The translations under genes and the position numbers were made by a program. A model generated the notes under the pieces. That model did not search any database. It was given only the letters and a program-made list of their open reading frames with translations, and was not told where the DNA came from. This document shows positions 12,414 to 23,392 of a stretch of 64,000 nt of DNA, piece after piece. Position 1 is the first letter of the stretch; each line of letters starts with the position of its first letter. The DNA comes from Protula sp. h YS-2021. Its lineage: Eukaryota; Annelida; Polychaeta; Sabellida; Serpulidae. The DNA is taken from positions 71,551,091-71,615,090 of the forward strand of contig OX457026.1 in the NCBI GenBank assembly GCA_949752745.1, read 5' to 3'.

Positions 12414-13783
12414 GATAATAAGCCAAATCACACTTTGGGCGTTCCCAATAAAAATGCGCAAAAATTCTTCGTTTCGAATAAAAATAATCGGGTAAAAAAT
12501 TAAAGAATTAATGATAGAGAGATTTCGCCTGAATATCAAATTTCTATTGCACCAAAGAGCAATGGGTTTTTTTAAAACTTCTTGAAAGTTTAACAAATAG
12601 TTTCAAGTTTCAATTTCTTTTATATTCCGAGTGGTATCCAGACATCTCGCATCTGGACATCTCGCATCTGGACATCTCGCATCTGACAACTCGCATCTGA
12701 ACAACTCGCATCTGGATATCTCGCATCCAAATGAAAAAGTGGACATCTCGCATCCGTGATTTTGGTCTGCTTTTAAGGGGCAACTTTAACACTGTTTTTG
12801 GGAAACTTCATACAGAAAATAAGTTACAGGGGTTTCCAAAACGTAAGTTATTTGAGTAAAAAATAAATTTTAACCCAGATTTTGTGCTTGACGATATTAA
12901 CAGGGGTTTCCAAAACGTAAGTTATTTGAGTAAATCAACTGAAAAAAACTCAGTTCAGTTTACGGAGTAATTCAAGAGTTAGACTTACATTTGTACTCAG
13001 TGAATGCCATAGTGAGTAGTTCAACGTTCGGTGCAGCGCGAATCCACATATGCTAACCCCTCGAAAGAGGCACTTAAAAGCATGAAGGATTTAATGAACG
13101 TGCGGCGGATCAGTATTATGAATGAATCCACATCCACTAATCCCATTGATGTTTTCAATTTTTAAAAATTTCTCTTTGATGCACGGTTTGGAAGGGAAAT
13201 GTGCACAGGTTCGAAAATGCGGCGGGTAAGATGTAGTCACGAATCCACATCCCTTAAGGTAGGGTATAAAAACTGAAGATATTGAAGTCCAAAATCATGG
13301 GTTTTGCTATTGAATGGTAAAATTAGAATGGAATTCATCAAAAGTATTCGGGGCAAACCTAAGCTTTGTCTCGATGGTTTCATATACACGAACAACAAAA
13401 CGAACAAGTCTGGGCGAATTTACTGGTGATGCGTACAGTGTCAAAATACACTAAATAAAATGATTACCACATACCCCCAACCCCCTACCGCCAAAGCACA
13501 ATGATAAATCAAGCAAAAAATCACGGATGCGAGATGTCCACTTTTTAATTTGGATGCGGGATGTCCAGATGCGAGATGTCCAGATGCGAGTTGTCGGATG
13601 CGAGATGTCCAGATGCGAGATGTCGCGGATTCATTCCGAGTATGACCTGTTTTTGCGATATTTCTTCTAATTGGTATATTTTTCTCTCATTTCTTCCAAT
13701 TTTTACCCGTTTCCTCGCAGCTGAAATTCAAAATTCTTGTGCAGTTTATTCGAAACACCCGAAGTGTGATTTGGCTTATCATC
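12414..13783. mobile_element. MITE copy 1, split by a nested element
   Basis: Left end GATAATAAGCCAAATCACAC and right end GTGTGATTTGGCTTATCATC are inverted repeats that continue inward for about 100 bp with mismatches. Removing the nested insertion (12633-13632 and one 9-bp duplicate) leaves about 361 bp, almost the same as the uninterrupted copy at 16755-17118, to which it is similar in the opposite orientation. No transposase. No clear target duplication at its outer ends, so the superfamily is undetermined. Confidence 0.88.
12633..13632. mobile_element. Non-autonomous MULE-like element with tandem-word TIRs
   Basis: A 1000-bp insertion flanked by perfect 9-bp duplicates ATTCCGAGT at 12624-12632 and 13633-13641. 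Its ends are inverted repeats of about 120 bp made of tandem 15-mers, GGACATCTCGCATCT on the left and the complement on the right, ending in a shared AAAGTGGACATCTCGCATCC. The interior carries a 34-bp direct repeat (12827-12860 and 12901-12934) and no open frame of note. Nine-bp duplications are typical of Mutator-like elements; assignment is inferred from that and from the MULE relic at 22883. Confidence 0.85.
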
Positions 13784-14821
13784 TGCAGCTAACAGACCAA
13801 TTTGTGATTTAACTAATTTACGATGTGTTGTTCAATTTGAATGTTCCTTAGTTTGTAAAATAAATTATAAAAGTTTTGTTTTTAAAGACGAAGATTATAC
13901 GTTTAAAATTGACTTTTAAAAATCATCTCATCTCCATATCGCTGGGCACCATATATCGCACCCCTCCAAATGCATCCGGAGAGAAAATCAACGAGTACGA
14001 CGTCGTAGTATCGCGGAACAAACAAAAACAGGATCATTTATCGGTTGCTAAAATTCAATTTAAAACGCGATACGAGACTCGTATGTATGCGGTGTGTGTG
14101 GTAATGTTTTCTACAGAATGTGTTACTTACCTTTGTAATCGATATGAAGACATATTCCCTTTATTTATGAATATTTTAATGATATTCTTTTATCCTTTTT
14201 TCACAAGCCTGGAGAACTTTTCCTCCACTTTTGCACACGGCTTTGGACAGAATTGCAATTTTCCAACCAGCTCTGACAGTTGACCCAATTTTAACGAATC
14301 AACGACAAGACAGACACTCGAGACACACGAAGAGTACAACCGCAACAAATGATAACAGGGTTGCCGTTTCATAGTTAGTCATGAACATAGCTGGGACAGT
14401 TATTTCAAAAAAAAAAAAAAAAAAACATGCTGGATCTCACAGACGATGTGCTTTTTGAATTTAGTACACCTTTGAACCAGATAATGTGTTTTTGTGAAAT
14501 AGGGAAATGGTAACTGTGAACTAAATTATCTGGTGCTCTTCCAAGTGCAGTATGAAGCAAACGCATGCGATATTGATATGGGAAAGAAAGAGGTGTGATT
14601 CAGTGACACATTGAAATAACATATCAGCGAACTTCATTCACATGCACCAGTCGAATATATATGAGGCCACCACGAGACCATTTAAGGCCTGTTGCAGCGG
14701 GACATAAAACCCCGCACCCCACCCCTTCAGTAAATATTCTAAGCTCGAGTCAACACACGATATTGCGACGCCGACCAGACAGAAGCATACTTCTTTTTGC
14801 ATTTTGGTTGTGACTGGCCGA
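13784..14821. other. Non-coding stretch, no gene recognised
   Basis: Contains a 135-codon open frame (13876-14283) without recognisable domain and an A-tract at 14408-14425. Confidence 0.55.
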
Positions 14822-15872
14822 GGCCAAAAATACAACGTTGAATAGACGTTGGGAAAGCAATGTTGTTTTGGCGTTTTTATGGAACTTTTTCTGGCGTCTA
14901 ATGAACCTTGTTGGCACAACCTCGGAAATCGATGTTAAATAGACGTAAAGAATCGACGTTATATGTAGACGTCGGACTCACAACCAAACACAATTTCCGC
15001 TCACCGAAATGGCAGCCATGACAGTTCACTTTGAGAACAGACCAAACGAGGACGTAAAATATGACAATCTCCCCTGGGGTCACTATATGAAATGTGTTGC
15101 CATGCGTGTCCAAAAGCGCGGAGAAAGGAGGGGGTAATTTTGAAACTAGACACGGTCCGCACAGATAGGGGGTAATTTTCATTCAGTACTCCGCATTTAG
15201 ACGTAATTTAAAAGTCATGGACATGCATGGCAACCAATTGGTACGTGAGTGCCTCCCCCTTCATGCAAGAATGTCAAGGTCGCGCGCGTTATTTCCACCT
15301 ACTTTTCAGAAATACAGATGGAAACCGACTACACACGCCCCCTGCATTAGCGGATGCACAAGGGTAGGGCTACTGTGACGAAGGAGTGGTCACACTATGT
15401 TGCTGACTCTCAAACTAGATGGCGTTCTAGATTAATAGCCTAGTAGTCTATACAATGTTTCAGCTTCCATTTTCAACATATCCGCAACGTTGATTAGGCG
15501 TCGGATAATCAGTGTCTATTCAACGTCGGAAGTCAGACGTTGTTTCGAATCCTATAAACAACCGTAACCTGTTGTTGATCAGACATTGCATGCGACATCT
15601 GTCCGAAGTTACTGAACGTCGCAATGTTGGAGTTCTAGATTAATAGTTTAGAAGTCTATACAATGATTAACAGTCTAGAAGTCTATGCAATGTTTCAACT
15701 TCCATTTTCAACCTATCCGCAACGTTGATTAGGCGTCGGATCATCAATGTCTGTTCAACGTCGCATGTCAGACGTTGTTTCGAATCCTATAAACATCCAT
15801 AACCTGTTCTTGATCAGACGTTGCATACGACGTCTGTTCAAAATCAGTGAATGTCGCAATGTTTATTGGGCC
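14822..15872. mobile_element. Possible inverted-repeat element rich in AACGTTGA/GACGTTG motifs
   Basis: Starts GGCCAAAAATACAACGTTGA and ends near ATGTTTATTGGGCC, whose complement GGCCCAATAAACAT is similar to the start. Words such as AACGTTGATTAGGCGTCGG, TCAACGTCGG and CAGACGTTG recur. A segment of about 190 bp is directly duplicated with a 235-bp offset (about 15441-15627 and 15676-15863). No transposase seen; superfamily not assigned; boundaries are approximate. Confidence 0.5.
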
Positions 15873-16754
15873 AGTCCTCGACCAGGAAAACTTTGTATTT
15901 TTGTTTTCTCGTCTACTTATTATTCTTTTATTCCCCCCACCAAAAAAAAAAAAAACAAAAACAAAAAAACTGGCACCAACGATCTAACTATTATATGCTT
16001 GTCCATTACTTTTTAAAACGATCCCCAAACGCGGATTACTAATTTTGAAATAATACGCCTGTTTCAACCCAATCGCGGAGGAATTTTTTTTAAGAACCCC
16101 ACTTTTATGGGAAACGTGAAGTACTGAATGAAAATAACCTGCTTTTTTAACGTAATAGGCACACCACCTGGCCTCAAAAGTCCTTCCCTTTTCCCTCGTT
16201 TTTTCTTTGATATGCATGGTAACACATGAGATACCAAGTACCCCCCTCTCCCCCTCCCGTTCCCGGGAGAAAAACAGTATTAATATAGAGATTTTTTTGT
16301 ACATTCACAAAAGAATAGCATTGGATAGGTAAATAAATCGAAAACTTATTAAATAAATTTATTTATATTTCTTTGGTGCATTTGTATTACTGCGTAATGC
16401 GTACGTTGAATGATGCTGTTGTGAATAATGTTAATTAAGTGCGCTCTTATCGAACTGGATATTTAGCAATCGCCAGGTGGCGCGTAATGACTGCTTTGTT
16501 TACTTCCGCTCATGCAAGGATTAAAGTTTAGGATTGAGTTGATATTTTGTGCAGTATTAAAAGGGAAACACGTGTTATTAAAGGTCTTGAGCATTTTAAA
16601 GCATGCGATAACGTCATAGCCTGGGAACAGGTTTGTATTTTAAGGGAATAGGCACTTAGGTTGGCACATAGGTTGGATGTGCTAGGGTTCGGCCTGCAAA
16701 CTGCAAAAGAGTACGATGTAGTCCCAGCGTACCCTTTCTATGTTCCGGGACCTG
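15873..16754. other. Non-coding stretch
   Basis: Contains an A/CAAAA-rich tract at 15941-15968. No gene or RNA recognised. Confidence 0.55.
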
Positions 16755-17118
16755 TATAAGCCAAATCACACTTTGGGTGTTTCGAATAAAATGTGCAAGA
16801 ATTTTGAATTTCGACTGCGAGGGAACCGGGTAAAATAAAGAAATGACAGAAAAATATAGACGAAATATCGCAAAAACAGCTTATACTTGGAACATAAAAG
16901 AAATTGAAACTTGAAACTATTTGTTAAAACGTTTAATAGATTTTAAAAATAACATGCGGGTTGTTAAAAACTCGACTGATCTCTGGTGAGAGAGAAATCT
17001 GACATTTATGCGAAATCTCTCTATCACTTCTTTCATTTTTTACCCGGTTATTTTTATTCGAAACTCAGAATTTTTGCGCATTTTTATTGGGAACGCCCAA
17101 AGTGTGATTTGGCTTATA
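16755..17118. mobile_element. MITE copy 2, uninterrupted (364 bp)
   Basis: Left end TATAAGCCAAATCACACTTT and right end AAAGTGTGATTTGGCTTATA are perfect inverted repeats at the tips. Similarity continues inward for roughly 100 bp (for example ACCGGGTAAAA on one side and TTTTTTACCCGGTTA on the other). No coding sequence. Same family as 12414-13783, opposite orientation. The TA at both tips could be a 2-bp target duplication, but copy 1 does not confirm it. Confidence 0.9.
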
Positions 17119-17912
17119 AGAGTCAGTTAGAACTAGAGTACGACTAGCCCTTTAGCTCCAAAAAATGGCCGCCTACGGTACGAGGAAAGCGATACATAAA
17201 GTGGGCATCGGTGTAAAAAATTGAACCAATCCAGACTCTTATTAACTGTGACAGCGATTAAAATGTTTCCAAACGTTACAGTCTAATATATTATTATTAC
17301 GTATGTCTCCCCGCCCGACTAGTGGGGGGGGGGGGGGCGGAGAGGGAGAGAGAAAGAGAAGTAGTTACATAGGTTAAAATCAATGAAATGCATAAGAACA
17401 TCTTCCGTTACTGAAAAGAATTTTCAGTTGCCGAGTATCTCAAAATAAAGGATGTTTGAGTCAAAGGGGTTGCCAATTAGCATCGGGCTTATTTCTTAGA
17501 TTCAGAAAATGTAATATTGTATTGTCACCAATTTGGTCTTCGATTTTTTTATCCTTTCCCTCGAATGTCTTATACGGTCTCTGTGTGTGTGTGTGTGGAT
17601 TGTGTGCAACGTGAGATTGACTTCAAACGTGGTCCGTCTGTTCCATTGGGTAGGTTCTGCCATCTCTTGACGCGTGTTACATAATTAAGGAAGACGCGGG
17701 ACACCATTATAGGCCAGTTCCTGCTTTTGGCCCTTTCTGATGGAAGTGTTTGGAGTGCAGCTGTATGATCTAATTCGTACTTTTGGGACTTTCCGATGGA
17801 GGTGTCGTTTTGCCTGCAATTTTTTCGGATAAATTGTAATGAAGTGACAAGGGAGAAACATCAAAATTATGATTTTCTTTCAAACTATTTTTCATATTGC
17901 TCTGCCCCTTTT
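17119..17912. other. Non-coding stretch with G-rich run
   Basis: G run followed by GGAGAGGGAGAGAGAAAG at 17322-17365 and a TGTGTG tract near 17582. No gene. Confidence 0.6.
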
Positions 17913-18606
17913 GGGTGTAGGAAAAAACAGCACCGGAAAAAATGGCACTTTTGAACATACGGAAAAAATGGCACTTTTATTTTCCATCACATGTATATTA
18001 AACCCTAAATTAAAAATGGAATTTCATTTAAAAAGAAGCATTTCGTATATCAATGACCAATTTTTAAAAGTTATGCAAACAACTCGATACACATTTAACT
18101 TGGCCGGATGATGAATTTCTACGTAACGTTTTATCTATGGAAATGCCTTAAAGTATTACTCACTGGGGTTCCTTTATGGTCCTTTAGCGTTACCCTGAAC
18201 GTTTCCCGGGCGTATCCGCAGGGTCCTTTTCCCCTTAACTCTGCACATTCTTCTTATATAAACGCATGAATATCGCAGTGTTTTACTCAGAAATACTAAA
18301 ATTTTATGGTAAACAGTTAAAATGGAAATAATTCAGTGAAAACTTAAATTATATAAATCCTACGCAGTATTCTTGAAGAGAACATTTTTATCTAAACCAT
18401 GGACCTTGTGATAAGTAAATGATAAATGAAAATTAAGTGAAATTTAATTTACAATTTTATGTGAAATATGTAATAGACAAGACTTTTCTATTGCTAAAGT
18501 ATGAAGTGAAGTAAATAAAATATTAGAAAATGTTACAAACAAAAGGGGCCATTTTTCCGTTGTTTCAAAAGTGCCATTTTTCCGGTGCCATTTTTTTCCG
18601 GACACC
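17913..18606. mobile_element. Second MULE-like element, 9-bp TSD, tandem-word TIRs
   Basis: A 694-bp element flanked by perfect 9-bp duplicates GCCCCTTTT at 17904-17912 and 18607-18615. The left end contains CACCGGAAAAAATGGCACTT and ACGGAAAAAATGGCACTTTT; the right end contains their complements (AAGTGCCATTTTTCCGGTGC). The terminal repeats are thus built of repeated CGGAAAAATGGC words. Interior is AT-rich without supported coding sequence. Confidence 0.85.
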
Positions 18607-18615
18607 GCCCCTTTT

Positions 18616-20685
18616 ATAGCCTGCTTCTGAATGTGTTTTGAGTTAGTCCTAGATGACTCTTGCGATCTGCCTATGGCAGCAAGATTCTATTCTAGGGTGA
18701 TAGAAAGGATCCGCTGGTATTAGTTTCGAGTAAAATCAAATTTTGTCAAGTTCTTTTTTTCTGCCATGTTTTTACACCTTCATCTCAATCCAAGTACGAA
18801 TCCGCTTATTGGAACAAACAATAAAGAACTGATAAGGGAAAACACAAAAATTTCAATTTTTCTTTCAACAATCAAATGGATTTTCAAATTTAGTAATTAA
18901 GTCGTCATATGGCCTTTTAAAACTTCAGGTTTCTAAGCCTTTCTAAGAAACTTTTTTGTCAGTTAGAAACCCTTCTAGAAAGAAAACCTAGCTTTGCTAC
19001 TTTCTCTTTGAAATGGCCCCGTACAATTTCGTCTTTGACTTGCCATGTGTCAATGAATGATCATTGCCTAAATGGAAGGGCCTTTCAATCTGTTCAATTG
19101 TCTTTGATATATAATTATCTCGTAGCAATTTAATGCATCTCGTTCAATGACTGTTTTATCTCAGAAATACTTATGAAGTACAACTGATATCGGCAAGAAC
19201 GGATCAAGGAAGGGTCTAAAACTCCCCATAAAAAGGTGCTTTCTCTATATAAAAAGGCTGATTTAAAAGCTGGTTAAATTCAGAATGCGTCCACTTCTGC
19301 CGTTTTAAAGGAAATACTTGGACAGCCACCCGTTTTGGTCCCTTACAGAATTTTCAGTAGATTAAGAAGTGAATTATCTAACATCTATATCATATCAGAA
19401 AAAAATATCGTTAGGTAACAGTATATCCTAGAAACTTCATGAGGAAACATGTGTCTCTATATATGCCACTCAGTGACAATCTGGCAGACTAAAATAAACC
19501 CTCCTGACTTATACGTGTACAGATTTTGCATACATGCATGGTGTCAATGGTTTGCGGCCCTCTCAAACTTGTATTGTAAGACATTAACTGACCGGCAAGG
19601 TTGTTGGTCCAACCGCATTTCGATAGTCCGATCCACCGCCTCATGACAGCGCATTGGTAGTAACAATTAAACATTTCCCAACCGTTTCATATACGCAGTA
19701 ATTTACGGGACAACACATATTCTTGTACTAGAATATTACTTTTGGCTACTGAATACCAGTGTCACATTATATAAAAACTGGTGACTTATAACATGTACTG
19801 TATAATTTAAGTACAAAAGCGGACCTGGCTTTCGTCGGACCTGGGGAGGGGAGGGGGGAGGGGGGTATGGGTTCCATAACATCTCCAGTTTTACCAAATC
19901 ATCCTAAAAAGTTGTATTTCATCAACTTCATTTTGATCGAAGTGAGAAGCACCCCTCTCATTAACCGCCACCCCAATCTCATTGAATTCGCCCGTAGCTT
20001 TATTATTCTGTAATGTGCTTGGTACCCCAAGGAGAATATTTTAGTTAAGTGTATTGACTTCGACAAGCGAAATTGAATAAGATTTGAATATCAAAGCCAA
20101 AAAAAAAAAAAGAAGGAAAAGAAAGACTGTCATTGATTTACACAAAAAGGCTTTCGATTTACTACAGTATGCACATGCATGCTGGAATTCGCTGATTTAA
20201 TGACTTTGGCGACAAATACGCAACAGTATTCTCATACATGTATTACATGCACGTATTACATGCGCAGTTTCTTTGGTTACGAACCACAAGTCATTTTACG
20301 CTGAAAGGAAGTAAATTTGGCCTCTGGATATTGTCATTCATAATATGATACCCCTTTTCGTACTCGATTTTGTGAAATAAATTTCTATCAGATTTTCCGT
20401 AGCAGTTAAAACCTAGTATTGACTTGACCTTAATTTGTTTGGCACAAGTTCTAAGCATTATTCAACACTTTTGATTGTGGCTTGTTCATTCAAAGACTCA
20501 ATGTAACCGATTAATAAAATGTTGTCGTATCTCAATCTGTTGAGACTGATAGCTTTCATACAATGCGTTACAGTTTTTGAGAGATTGATAAAAATGTTAG
20601 AGGATCCCGGGCTCTGTGCTCGATATATCAGTCAGGGCATTTCGTGCACGTCATATTGCTGTGCAGCTTGTATTTTCAACATTTT
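18616..20685. other. Non-coding stretch, no gene recognised
   Basis: Carries one copy of a dispersed 21-mer (18644-18664, again at 32572), a G-rich tract at 19840-19865 and an A-tract at 20100. No supported exon. Confidence 0.55.
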
Positions 20686-21125
20686 TAGACCCCAGTCGGG
20701 CGAGCCCGGGGGGGGGGGGGGGGGTCTATAGGGTTGCCCTCTGTCCGTCCGTCAGGCCGCCTGTCCGTGTGTCACACTTTGGATGCTGTTTTGTTTCCAC
20801 GCAAGTTCTCCGAAACTATTTACCCTAGGCATATGCAACTTTGTACAGTGAAAATATATATATTGAAGTTGTGCAACGTCGTCTTATTTTTCAAATCGGC
20901 CAGAAATTGCCACAATGGCGACTTGTCAAAAAATGTGATTTTTTGAGATAACTGCAATGTAAGACTTGGGTGCTTTCCACGCGAGTTCTCCGAAACTATT
21001 TATCCTAGGCTAATGCTACCTTGCACAGTGAAAATATATATATTGCAGTTGTCCAACGTCGTGTTATTTTTCAAATCGGTGAAAAAAATTTTGCCAAAAT
21101 GGCGACTTGTGTCCGGTTGGGGTCT
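20686..21125. repeat. Hairpin-headed G-rich repeat with 180-bp direct duplication
   Basis: Begins with TAGACCCC (20686-20693) pairing with GGGGTCTA (20721-20728) around a G run, then CTGTCCGTCCGTC. Two copies of a ~150-bp segment, each starting CCACGC(A/G)AGTTCTCCG, lie 180 bp apart (20798 and 20978) and share AGTGAAAATATATATATTG and AATGGCGACTTGT. Confidence 0.8.
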
Positions 21126-21869
21126 GCGCCTTCGACGATGGCCTGTTCGCTTGTCACTTCGGCTGTGTTAAATTCGGAAGAGGACCGGTTTTGTAAGTGC
21201 CAGAAGTGATCGGGTGATGTCGGTGTATATATACTTTATACAGAAGATCATAAAAGCGTGCAGTGTGATGTCCAAAGTGAACCGCCCCTCTGACCACCCA
21301 CCACCAGTCCCGACACACACACTGAGATATAGATATATACGGTAAGAATATGCCATTTAGTGGAGCGGTCGTTCATCTCGATAGCTATGTTAATCTGCTT
21401 TTGCCAAATCACAGGTTGTTACTGAATAGCGAGTGGAATTGATGCATCTTGGCTTCCAACCGACAAACGTTGAGAGCTAAAATTGGACTTAAGTTACAAC
21501 CTACACACATGTTTTAACAAGCGTAAAAAGTATGCGCATTTAAGACTTAAACATTCTATACGCCTTTCATGCCTGAAATTCCTTTCCACTTTTCTTCAAA
21601 GTCTCGTAAATAACAATAAGGTCAAGTCTTTAATAGAAGTATCCTCGCTTAATGCATTCAATTACTAAGAAATCCACGAACTGGCAGCTTTATAGCTCCT
21701 AGTCTTACTTTAAATAATTGCCACCTTTTGTGTGTCATGTGGATTTGTTTTTAATTTGGCAATTATATATGTGTGTTTATTATTTCAAATATATATGGGT
21801 AGTAGCGTTCTGTTGGATTTAGTGTTCTAGGGTTTGTAGGACTCCCGTTTAAAATGTTTTGCTTTTTTT

Positions 21870-22700
21870 AGTCCCCCGGAGGGGAGGGGGGGACTTAAGA
21901 AACGAGCCGTGTCTGTCCCCATCTATAGTGGTAAGTTTGTACGCGCCATATCTCAGTAACTAATATAGTTATTTCATTTCTTTCTTGCACAGAGAGAGCA
22001 CATATATTGGAGGTGTGCAAAGCGTGGTTATTTTTTATTTTTCTCAAAAATTGAAAAATTGCCAGATTTTTGAAATGTTGTGAAAATGTGCAATTGCCCC
22101 TATGTATAGTGGTAAGTTGTACATGCTAGATCTCAGTCACTATTAAAGGGATTTTATTTTTCTCTTGCACACAGAGAGAACGTATATTGGAGGTGTGTTT
22201 TTTGTTTTTGTCGAAAATTGAAAAATTGCCAGATTTTTTAAATAGGGCAAATGTCAGCTTTGAAATGTACTCTCATTAGCTATTGGTCAATATTGATCGA
22301 AGAGCCTGTAGTTAGATGATTCCTGTTGTATAAGGCGGGTGTCTCTAGTTTAGCTGGACAGATTTTAGCCAAAATTGGGAGGTAGAATGGTGGGCAAAGG
22401 CACTTGACCCGAAAAGGCTTTGGTGACCTTGGGTCAAAGGTCAAGGTAACTCTTTTAAGGTCACTGAAACTTTTAAATTTCTCTCTTGGGGACACAATAT
22501 CCCAGGTTTTGCGTCATATGCACGCTGTTGTGGACATGATATGTCAAGTTCGGCTGGACGGATTACAACTAAAATTGGCAGCTGAGTTGGGAAGCTAAGG
22601 AGCTTGACCTGATTAGGTTTTGGTGACTTTGGGTCAAAGGTCAAGGTCACTCGAACTGTTTCATTTCAAAAACACAGGTGCGGCGGGGGACTTAAGCAGT
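21870..22700. repeat. Hairpin-headed repeat with internal duplications and AGGTCA arrays
   Basis: Begins AGTCCCCC (21870-21877) pairing with GGGGGACT (21888-21895), followed by TAAG; GGGGGACTTAAG recurs at 22685-22696. Inside, a ~150-bp segment containing TATAGTGGTAAGTT and TATCTCAGT is duplicated about 180 bp apart (21925 and 22105). A second segment containing GCTGGAC and GGGTCAAAGGTCAAGGT is duplicated 200 bp apart (GGGTCA at 22431 and 22631). Non-coding. Confidence 0.8.
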
Positions 22701-22743
22701 TCACTGGTATTCTTGTTTCTCATTAATCAGTGTTTTTTCCAGA

Positions 22744-22845
22744 GTGCGTTTTTGGCGTGATCACGCACTGAGGCTCCAAAATCACGCACTCGACCGAACC
22801 CCAGTGCGTGAAAATCACGCACTGGTGCCGCAAAATCACGCAATC
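22744..22845. repeat. Tandem AAAATCACGCACT words with perfect hairpin
   Basis: TCACGCACT or TCACGCAAT occurs four times at roughly 20-30 bp spacing. CCAGTGCGTG (22801-22810) and CACGCACTGG (22816-22825) form a perfect 10-bp inverted repeat with a 5-base loop. Directly left of the MULE relic; may be part of an element end. Confidence 0.65.
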
Positions 22846-22882
22846 GCCTTAGATCAGTAACAATAATATTTGGATCATATGA

Positions 22883-23175
22883 GTATACGTCATCCGTGTA
22901 CCACCCGGCGACACAGCTGTAATCACAGTGTTTGGTCTCCCAAAAGGAATGTCGCAAGCGGTGTACGAGATGTTTTTCCAAGCCATATTCGACCGCTGTG
23001 AGACGATTTCGAGTTGTCAGTCATACGTGCCTTCGAAGCTGTACTCGGGCCTGAGTTGGATATTCGTGCGTGTTTCTATCACTTAACCCAGGCCACATGC
23101 AGAAAAATACAGGAACTGAGTTTAGTTGACAGATACCAAACTGATGACGATTTCAAACTGTTTTGTGCAGTTTTT
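22883..23175 (+). pseudogene. MULE transposase relic, frameshifted
   Basis: Frame starting 22883: VITVFGLPKGMSQAVYEMFF then QAIFDRCE, similar to the MULE core segment where ..VFALLP.KS.A.Y..LFQAL is typical. Frame starting 23002: DDFELSVIRAFEAVLGPELD, then IRACFYHLTQATCRKIQELS and LVDRYQTDDDFKLFC, matching the second catalytic Asp (DFE), the CxxH motif and the RKIQ.LGL...Y..D..FR segment of MULE transposases. A frameshift near 22999 separates them and stops flank both. Only about 95 of several hundred residues remain, so it is dead. Assignment is from recalled family patterns. Confidence 0.75.
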
Positions 23176-23261
23176 TTTTCAAGTTTTTATAGTGCATACT
23201 GCTCTGAGTTGCTATTTGTTAAATAACGTTTCGTATTCATTCTGCCCTTTCGTATTCTGTG

Positions 23262-23392
23262 GAAAATTCCGGTTGGCAAACGTCCTATTTTTCCATAGTT
23301 GGGGAAATTTCCAGTTGGGTCAAGTCCAGTTGGGAATTGTCAGTTGGATAATGTCCGGTTGGGTAATGTGCAGTTGGGTAATGTCTGGACAT
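23262..23392. repeat. Tandem 15-mer GTCCAGTTGGGTAAT words
   Basis: Seven to eight diverged copies of a 15-16 bp word (CCAGTTGGGTCAAGT, CCAGTTGGGAATTGT, CCGGTTGGGTAATGT, GCAGTTGGGTAATGT) just downstream of the MULE relic. It resembles in style the terminal repeats of the elements at 12633 and 17913, so it may be the surviving terminus of the relic element. No inverted partner found. Confidence 0.75.
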
